A DNA stretch of 64,000 nucleotides from Marsupella aquatica. Its lineage: Eukaryota > Marchantiophyta. The notes under the pieces are model-generated. The model did no database searches and was not told the DNA's origin. It saw only the letters and a program-made list of their open reading frames with translations. Position numbers and translations under genes: made by a program. Positions 56,880 through 64,000 of the stretch are shown one piece after another. How positions within the stretch are numbered: position 1 is the stretch's first letter; each line of letters opens with the position of its first letter. The DNA is taken from assembly GCA_973895155.1 (NCBI GenBank), contig OZ316891.1, positions 32,472,423 through 32,536,422 on the forward strand, given 5' to 3'.

Positions 56880-57356
56880 ATGGATAATCCCCAGAGAATC
56901 TCTGCAGCCTACTTTCAAAGACACACTACGATCATTTTGGAAGAGAGTTGGTTTCCCGTGACTGAACAGCCCGAATGGTTGGAAACAAGTGCCTTCCGCA
57001 ACCGCTTCAACCTTCCGCAAGACAAAGCGATTAGTCCTGGTGAAACGCTGATCCCGTGGCTGAGAATTTCTTTGCCAAGGAGGTTTGCGAAAAGGTTTTC
57101 TGTTCACTGGCCACCTCCTCCCCATAGTCCAACTCGGGAGGATGAAATGAGGAAACAGGAAGAATTTGGCCGTGTAGATTTCCAGAACACCACCGTTCCT
57201 GGCGTGTTTCCCCGAAGCGGTGATGAGCAAAGTCCATCTGCCTCTTACATCAGGACCCGAGAGCATGGTTTCGTTCCTGATTCAGTCCAATCTATAGCTG
57301 GAATCGACGACGATTGTGGCTCATCTACGAATGAGTGGACTAGCGCCCGGCGCTAG
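56880..57356 (+). CDS. Small hypothetical protein ending in a GCGC palindrome
   Basis: The frame from ATG 56880 encodes 158 residues: MDNPQRISAAYFQRHTTIIL at the start, LPWLRISLPRRFAKRF-like basic middle, and VQSIAGIDDDCGSSTNEWTS at the end. The stop TAG is the last arm of the palindrome TAGCGCCCGGCGCTA. A possible TATA box (CTATAAACTT) is near 56755. I recognise no family. The C-terminal part recurs in a second frame at 57698-57901, which supports a real, duplicated coding unit or an exon. Confidence 0.4.
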   Translation: MDNPQRISAAYFQRHTTIILEESWFPVTEQPEWLETSAFRNRFNLPQDKAISPGETLIPWLRISLPRRFAKRFSVHWPPPPHSPTREDEMRKQEEFGRVDFQNTTVPGVFPRSGDEQSPSASYIRTREHGFVPDSVQSIAGIDDDCGSSTNEWTSARR

Positions 57357-57697
57357 TATGGTCACCTTCACAATGGACATTGCGTAGTTTGCAAAATGTG
57401 TTGATGAGTTCAGTTTAGGGTGTGTCTTGCATATGGCTACAGCTTATTTGATCTATCTCTTACAGATTATTTGATATATGTCTTAGCCATTTTTGTCATC
57501 GCTTGTCTGTAGATCTAACAAGTGACGCTAGTTTACCGTCTCGATAGTATCAAGCAATAGGCATAGGATGCGCGTTGCTTTTTGAATTTTGCGATCCTTT
57601 GGTTTACGGGGTGGACACCTCGGATCATTTTGAACTTTTGTAAGCGCCTGGCACTACCATATTAGTAAATTAATTTTCTATCACAAGACTTCGTGTA

Positions 57698-57901
57698 TTG
57701 TGGATTGGCGTCGGATGTGCAAATTGGTTGGATTTGGTTTGTCGTTACCCGCCTCTGCCAAAGAGGTGTGAGGAGAATGCCATCCTTGGCATTGATGGTG
57801 AGAACGGTTTTACTCCCAACACAACCACATCTAAGGCTGGCATCGAGGACGACAACGGTTCTTCCACAACCGAAAGGACTAGCGCCTGCGCCAGGCGCTA
57901 G
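57698..57901 (+). pseudogene. Partial duplicate of the small ORF upstream
   Basis: 67 residues ending SKAGIEDDNGSSTTERTSACARR (positions 46-67 correspond to the end of the frame at 56880-57356), again with its stop in a GCGC palindrome. The N-terminal part is different or missing. Confidence 0.4.
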
Positions 57902-58249
57902 CGTGATCACTTGCCCGACCGAGACGCTGCACATTCTTCGATATCTTCTTGTACATGAGTTTTTGTTCTTTGGGACGGATTTGCTATTCGCTAACGGATA
58001 GCGGTCAAAATGGTTTTAAATGTACAGTTCCCATAAGCTTTTTAAACGAGCGCCTGGCGCTATTCTTGACCATTTTTTGTGCATTTGACTCAAATCTTCT
58101 AAACGTCCTGTTTTGAATGTCAAGTTCTTTGTTCACACCTAAATAATTTTGGGCATTCTTTGCTGAAGTTTTCTATATTTGGTTTCCTGTTTCCTGTCAT
58201 CGTTTCCTGTTTTGGGTTTCTTATTTTCCTGTTTCCTGTCTTATGTAAA

Positions 58250-58515
58250 TACCCCAACTCTAGGGTCAATCTTGAAATTAGGACATGTATCAGTATTTAT
58301 AAGAACATACCGTCATTATGGACTTCTCTCATAAATGACTAACTCCAGAGTCAATACTAAAACTAGGATATATCAGTGTTTACAACAACATACTGTCATT
58401 ATGGACTTGTTGCATAAATGACTAAATATAGGGTCAATCTAAAAATCACGATATATCAATGTTTACAATAACATATCGTCATTATGGACTTATTGCATAA
58501 ATGACTACTTATAGA
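58250..58515. repeat. 83-bp tandem repeat
   Basis: Three units, each with ATAAATGACTA, AGGGTCAAT, ATATATCA.TGTTTACAA and GTCATTATGGACTT. ATAAATGACT begins at 58331, 58414 and 58497. Confidence 0.85.
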
Positions 58516-58599
58516 GTCATTAAAGAACCCAAGAGATATGAAGATTAAAATACTCAATAGTTATTCTAGACACCGGTCATAATTGTAGAGTCATTGATA

Positions 58600-60495
58600 T
58601 AGTTGATAACCCTTCCACTAAATGCGGGACACAATACTCATCATTGTCCTCCCACTGGTTGCGGCATTAGCAATTTGAACACATGTCTTGCATTTACTTA
58701 AGGCATGATGCACCTAGCTTTGGGGAAATCACTCTCAAGTCATACACCTTTGGAGTGATTTGCCAGAAGTGTTACCATATATAGATGCATACTATCGTAT
58801 CCAAAGGCAAATGAAGCCTTTTTGTCTCTCCAAGAAGTAGGGCAATACCAATGGAAGGTTATCATCCTTTGTTGTAATTGTGTCATGTTTGTGCTGGTGT
58901 TTGGATGGGGAATATTTTAATTTGCAAATGAATAGTGATGGGGCATTCAAGGAGCTAGTGTAATCTTTATTGGGTCATTTCTAAAAAACTTTGCATCACA
59001 AATACCAATGACTACAAGTAGGGTCATTAAATTTGTCATATGGACTGTCATATAAGTCAAGTGACTGGACTTGTGGTCATTTGTGTGGTCCCTCATGCAG
59101 TCATTAAACACAAGCACTAATGACCAGTTTGGGGCTAGGGGCTGGAGGTGGGCCCTAGAGTGCAATGGGGCCCCACATAGAGGTGAGAACCCCTCCACTA
59201 GGTGCGGGACACTATACTCATCATTGTCCAACCACTATTTGCGACATAAGCACTTTGGACACATGTTTTTGCGTTTACTTAAGGCATGATGCACCTTTGG
59301 GGAAATCACTCCCAAGTCGTATGACTTTGGAGTGATTTGTCAAAAGTGTCACCATGCATGCATACCATCACATCCAAAGGCAAATAAAAGTCATTTTTTG
59401 GTTCTCCAAGAGGTAGTGCTGCACCAATGGAATGGGCAGGGGAGTTGTGCTTCTCAGTATGGTGTGGGTGCGGGTTTAGGGAAGAGGAATATTCCAACCT
59501 TGCAAGGAATCTAAAGTTGGCTCTCTTTGGAGATACTAGGGCCTTTATTGGGTCATATGTGAGCAATGGCCCGTCATAAATACCAATGACTAAAAGTAGG
59601 GTCATTAAAACTGTCATATGGAGAGTCATATCAGTCTAATGACTGGATTTGTGGTCATTTGAGGGTCCCTCATGCAGTCTTTATGGAAAAGCACAAATGA
59701 CCAGTTTGGGGCTAGGGGCTTGAGGTGGGCCCTAGAGTGCCATGGGGCCCCACTTTGAGGTGAGAACCCCTCCACTAGGTGCGGGACACTGTACTCATCA
59801 TTGTCCAACCATTAGTTGCGACATAAACACTTTGGACACATGTTTTTGCATTTACTTAAGGCATGATGCACCTTTGGGGAAATCACTCCCAAGTCGTACG
59901 ACTCTGGAGTGATTTGCCAAAAGTGTGTCCATGCATGCACACCATCACATCCAAAGGCAAATAAAAGTTGTTTTTTGGTTCTCCAAGAGGTAGTGTTGCA
60001 CCAATGGAATGGGGAGGGAAGTTGTGCTTCTCAGTATGGTGCGGGTGCGGGTTTAGGGAAGAGGAATATTCCAACCTTGCAAGGAATCTAAAGTTGGCTC
60101 TCTTTGGAGGTACTAGGGCCTTTATTGGGTCATATGTGAGCAATGGCCCGTCATAAATACCAATGACTAAAAGTAGGTTCATTAAAACTGTCAATGGAGA
60201 GTCATATCAGTCTAATGATTGGATTTGTGGTCATTTTATGGGTCCCTCATACAGTCTTTAAGGAAAAGCACAAATGACCAGTTTGGGGATAGGGGCTTGA
60301 GGTGGGCCCTAGAGTGCCATGGGGCCCCACATAGAGGTGAGAACCCCTCCAATGGGTGCGGGACACTATACTCATCATTGTCCAACCACTAGCTGCGACA
60401 TAAACACTTTGGACACATGTTTTTGCGTTTACTTAAAGCATGATGCACCTTTGGGGAAATCACTCTCAAGTCGTACAACTTTGGAGTGATTTGCC
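58600..60495. repeat. Subtelomeric satellite, 578-bp unit
   Basis: Just over three units. The marker GCATGATGCACCT occurs at about 58705, 59285, 59863 and 60440, spaced 577-580 bp. Units share GGTGGGCCCTAGAGTGC, GAGAACCCCTCCACTAGGTG and CACTCCCAAGTCGTA. Frames of 60-110 residues on both strands recur in each unit and are produced by the repeat. The last unit is cut by the LTR fragment at about 60496. Confidence 0.92.
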
Positions 60496-60867
60496 AAATT
60501 AAAGTGTGTGTGACGCCACCGGTACGGCGGTTAATGAGTGATTTGGTCTAACTGCGCTTAGCATGCATGTTAGGAGTGTCTTAGGCCGCTATTATTAGCA
60601 TAACGACAGTATTTAGGTAATCATTATGGGTAGGACATCATTAGGCAATAAGGGGGAATTCAGGTTTGGACTGGCGGCGGGTCGCTATTCGCACACCCGG
60701 GTTACGAGCGTGGAGGGGCCCCTCCCTCGGGTCCGTATAACGAACTTAAGGAAGCGACCACTGACACGCGCTGACTCAGACCGGCGGAGTGGCCGGTACA
60801 CCACAAGCGTGAGCGGTTCAGCCTATGGGCATCGAGGAGACGTCGGGGGATCGACAAGCCCTCAAGG

Positions 60868-60876
60868 TATAAAAGG
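60868..60876 (+). promoter_or_regulatory. TATA box of the subtelomeric LTR fragment
   Basis: TATAAAAGG in GC-rich surroundings, some 115 bp before the first long ORF. Confidence 0.6.
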
Positions 60877-60984
60877 GGAGCCAACCCTTTGTAGTGCACC
60901 AGTCCATCAGTCCACGCGCCAGCTTTGACCCCAGCTCTCTAGTTTGCTCTAAGTCGCCACTACTATCTCCTCTAAATATCGCAC

Positions 60985-61794
60985 ATGATCCTCTCCAGCT
61001 CGGCCATTCGATTCTGGACGCAGTTCCTATCTACCGGAAGGCACTTGGCCGACTCATTGAAACACGCCAACCCGCGCCGATACGAAATTGAACGCGAGTA
61101 CGAGAGAGCCATCCGCCTAGCAGGACGACACCACTACATCCTTAACTTTGACTACTCGTCTCAGAGCGAGCTTTACTGACCAGCAGAGGTATCTGGGTAC
61201 TTCTTCAATGGAGACAAATATATCGGTTTTTGGGAAGCATTGCTTTGGCTTCCGGACGAGGTCTTCAATATCCCGAGGACGATCGACTTGCAACGACATC
61301 ACTTCGACCACATCCCTGCTCAGGTTCGGGCTATCATCAACAGCGAGTCCAGTACTAACCGTTCGACAAGGTCGTCCGCACTTGCTTCGGAGAACTTCTA
61401 CCAGCACCTGCAGAGCTTCATGGGAACTCGGCCATCAACCAACATGACCAACTCAGTCGAACCCGTACCCGTACCCGTACCCATGCAACCTCAGGCTCAA
61501 CCTCAGGCTCAGCTTCAGCTTCAGCCTCAGCCGCAGCCTAGCCAAACCCCACCACCGATCGCCCAGCCAGCACAAGTACGCTCCGTCATCAACGCTGTGG
61601 ATCTTAGCAATGACGACGAGGCTACCCCACCCTTGACCAGGCGGCCCAGAGGAACAAGCGCTCAGGGGGCCGACACTATATCGTCCCCACCGCCTGCTCT
61701 GACCCCAGGAGCGGCCCCGGCAGACAACATGGTGACCGTGGCCGCCCCGGGCCCGTTACTAACGGCAGTGGCACTACCCTGGCCCGATCGGGAG
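60985..61794 (+). pseudogene. ORF of the LTR fragment, one stop, cut by telomere
   Basis: The frame from ATG 60985 (MILSSSAIRFWTQFLSTGRH) reaches a TGA at 61177 and continues in frame (SGYFFNGDKYIGFWEALLWL, PRTIDLQRHHFDHIPAQVRA). It then becomes a Pro/Gln-rich low-complexity stretch (PQAQPQAQLQLQPQPQPSQ) and runs directly into the telomere repeats. The design, globular then low complexity, recalls the LTR ORFs of elements A and C. No known motif. Confidence 0.4.
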
Positions 61795-64000
61795 GTTTAG
61801 GGTTTAGGGTTTAGGGTTTAGGGTTTAGGGTTTAGGGTTTAGGGTTTAGGGTTTAGGGTTTAGGGTTTAGGGTTTAGGGTTTAGGGTTTAGGGTTTAGGG
61901 TTTTTAGGGTTTAGGGTTTAGGGTTTAGGGTTTAGGGTTTAGGGTTTAGGGTTTAGGGTTTAGGGTTTAGGGTTTAGGGTTTAGGGTTTAGGGTTTAGGG
62001 TTTAGGGTTTAGGGTTTAGGGTTTAGGGTTTAGGGTTTAGGGTTTAGGGTTTAGGGTTTAGGGTTTAGGGTTTAGGGTTTAGGGTTTAGGGTTTAGGGTT
62101 TAGGGTTTAGGGTTTAGGGTTTAGGGTTTAGGGTTTAGGGTTTAGGGTTTAGGGTTTAGGGTTTAGGGTTTAGGGTTTAGGGTTTAGGGTTTAGGGTTTA
62201 GGGTTTAGGGTTTAGGGTTTAGGGTTTAGGGTTTAGGGTTTAGGGTTTAGGGTTTAGGGTTTAGGGTTTAGGGTTTAGGGTTTAGGGTTTAGGGTTTAGG
62301 GTTTAGGGTTTAGGGTTTAGGGTTTAGGGTTTAGGGTTTAGGGTTTAGGGTTTAGGGTTTAGGGTTTAGGGTTTAGGGTTTAGGGTTTAGGGTTTAGGGT
62401 TTAGGGTTTAGGGTTTAGGGTTTAGGGTTTAGGGTTTAGGGTTTAGGGTTTAGGGTTTAGGGTTTAGGGTTTAGGGTTTAGGGTTTAGGGTTTAGGGTTT
62501 AGGGTTTAGGGTTTAGGGTTTAGGGTTTAGGGTTTAGGGTTTAGGGTTTAGGGTTTAGGGTTTAGGGTTTAGGGTTTAGGGTTTAGGGTTTAGGGTTTAG
62601 GGTTTAGGGTTTAGGGTTTAGGGTTTAGGGTTTAGGGTTTAGGGTTTAGGGTTTAGGGTTTAGGGTTTAGGGTTTAGGGTTTAGGGTTTAGGGTTTAGGG
62701 TTTAGGGTTTAGGGTTTAGGGTTTAGGGTTTAGGGTTTAGGGTTTAGGGTTTAGGGTTTAGGGTTTAGGGTTTAGGGTTTAGGGTTTAGGGTTTAGGGTT
62801 TAGGGTTTAGGGTTTAGGGTTTAGGGTTTAGGGTTTAGGGTTTAGGGTTTAGGGTTTAGGGTTTAGGGTTTAGGGTTTAGGGTTTAGGGTTTAGGGTTTA
62901 GGGTTTAGGGTTTAGGGTTTAGGGTTTAGGGTTTAGGGTTTAGGGTTTAGGGTTTAGGGTTTAGGGTTTAGGGTTTAGGGTTTAGGGTTTAGGGTTTAGG
63001 GTTTAGGGTTTAGGGTTTAGGGTTTAGGGTTTAGGGTTTAGGGTTTAGGGTTTAGGGTTTAGGGTTTAGGGTTTAGGGTTTAGGGTTTAGGGTTTAGGGT
63101 TTAGGGTTTAGGGTTTAGGGTTTAGGGTTTAGGGTTTAGGGTTTAGGGTTTAGGGTTTAGGGTTTAGGGTTTAGGGTTTAGGGTTTAGGGTTTAGGGTTT
63201 AGGGTTTAGGGTTTAGGGTTTAGGGTTTAGGGTTTAGGGTTTAGGGTTTAGGGTTTAGGGTTTAGGGTTTAGGGTTTAGGGTTTAGGGTTTAGGGTTTAG
63301 GGTTTAGGGTTTAGGGTTTAGGGTTTAGGGTTTAGGGTTTAGGGTTTAGGGTTTAGGGTTTAGGGTTTAGGGTTTAGGGTTTAGGGTTTAGGGTTTAGGG
63401 TTTAGGGTTTAGGGTTTAGGGTTTAGGGTTTAGGGTTTAGGGTTTAGGGTTTAGGGTTTAGGGTTTAGGGTTTAGGGTTTAGGGTTTAGGGTTTAGGGTT
63501 TAGGGTTTAGGGTTTAGGGTTTAGGGTTTAGGGTTTAGGGTTTAGGGTTTAGGGTTTAGGGTTTAGGGTTTAGGGTTTAGGGTTTAGGGTTTAGGGTTTA
63601 GGGTTTAGGGTTTAGGGTTTAGGGTTAGGGTTTAGGGTTTAGGGTTTAGGGTTTAGGGTTTAGGGTTTAGGGTTTAGGGTTTAGGGTTTAGGGTTTAGGG
63701 TTTAGGGTTTAGGGTTTAGGGTTTAGGGTTTAGGGTTTAGGGTTTAGGGTTTAGGGTTTAGGGTTTAGGGTTTAGGGTTTAGGGTTTAGGGTTTAGGGTT
63801 TAGGGTTTAGGGTTTAGGGGTTTAGGGTTTAGGGTTTAGGGTTTAGGGTTTAGGGTTTAGGGTTTAGGGTTAGGGTTTAGGGTTTAGGTTTAGGGTTTAG
63901 GGTTTAGGGTTTAGGGTTTAGGGTTTAGGGTTTAGGGGTTTAGGGTTTAGGGTTTAGGGTTTAGGGTTTAGGGTTTAGGGTTTAGGGTTTAGGGTTAGGG
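61795..64000 (+). repeat. Telomere, TTTAGGG array
   Basis: About 2.2 kb of head-to-tail TTTAGGG, the plant-type telomere repeat, with the G-rich strand reading toward the window end, as at a right chromosome end. The array is nearly perfect up to about 63620 except a TTTTTAGGG at about 61900. Variants TTAGGG, TTTAGGGG and TTTAGG appear near 63623, 63820, 63870, 63887, 63935 and 63994. Confidence 0.98.

Larger units (their letters stand above)
56395..58063. repeat. Dispersed GCGC palindromes (TAGCGCC..GGCGCTA)
   Basis: Copies at about 56395-56410 (CTAGCGCCGGGCGCTA), 57341-57355 (TAGCGCCCGGCGCTA), 57642-57655 (imperfect), 57880-57900 (longer form with an extra GCGCC inside) and 58050-58062. 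Related copies lie at 7562-7627, also next to TTTCCTG repeats (58.18-58.24 kb here). Confidence 0.8.
60496..61794 (+). mobile_element. LTR retroelement fragment truncated by the telomere
   Basis: Starting about 60502 with TGTGTGACGCCACC inside the satellite, GC-rich sequence runs with a promoter (TATAAAAGG at 60868) and an ORF, then stops abruptly at the telomere array. The TG start and GTGACNCC-like beginning resemble element C. With its 3' part missing, LTR pairing and target duplication cannot be tested. Confidence 0.55.

Noticed and set aside
58947-60194. Recurring 60-107 residue ORFs at 59-60.2 kb
   Set aside because: They repeat with the 578-bp satellite unit and contain no domain.
1-64000. 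tRNA, rRNA and plastid or mitochondrial insertions
   Set aside because: I saw no cloverleaf with the B-box GGTTCGA pattern in proper context and no recognisable rRNA or organelle gene sequence.

Overview
This window is the right-hand end of a land-plant chromosome. The last 2.2 kb is a head-to-tail TTTAGGG array (Arabidopsis-type telomere repeat) reading toward the 3' end. The plant assignment also rests on intron-containing BAHD acyltransferase and CYP85-clan P450 sequence, Ty3-type LTR retrotransposons and a CACTA (En/Spm-like) DNA transposon. A repeat-rich genome, and a ParB/DNA-methyltransferase gene unlike anything I know from flowering plants, make a non-angiosperm (bryophyte, lycophyte, fern) plausible, but I cannot name the species.

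Layout. 1-7402: 5' part, on the minus strand, of a Ty3-type retrotransposon (element A) with a 4.3-kb LTR that itself carries a long ORF. 7403-14400 (+): a fragment of the same LTR ORF, a small F-box-like ORF, then a large decayed gene coding for a ParB-like motif, an N4/N6 amino-DNA-methyltransferase and a nearby Ulp1-like protease fragment; its introns hold 90-bp-period palindromic repeats. 14870-15440: ATGCAT-rich satellite. 15596-36000 (-): a second, decayed Ty3 element (B), split by a 14.3-kb CACTA transposon (18790-33071) with matching CACTACAACA ends and an ATT target duplication. The CACTA element carries a TNP2 transposase pseudogene, an intact-looking SET-domain gene on the same strand, and a divergent accessory gene. 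That accessory gene is in turn interrupted by a 4577-bp solo LTR of the element A family (26217-30793) flanked by a 5-bp AGCAC duplication. 36-39 kb: promoter and small ORF of an LTR-like unit and a broken coiled-coil gene (-). 39-44 kb: repeats and apparent non-coding DNA. 44.2-46.7 kb: a complete four-exon BAHD acyltransferase (+), the best candidate for a functioning host gene. 50 kb: a P450 fragment. 53-55.7 kb (-): a second LTR-ORF-like family (element C). 56.4-58.1 kb: small ORFs ending in GCGC palindromes. 58.25-60.5 kb: 83-bp and 578-bp subtelomeric tandem repeats. 60.5-61.8 kb: an LTR element fragment cut directly by the telomere array.

Order of events, by nesting: Ty3 element B, then the CACTA insertion, then the family A insertion that became a solo LTR. 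Several reading frames are closed by single stop codons of the kind C-to-T change produces. The main items for follow-up are the ParB-methyltransferase gene, the SET gene inside the CACTA element with a first exon that could be shared with the transposase, and the long conserved ORF inside the family A LTR.
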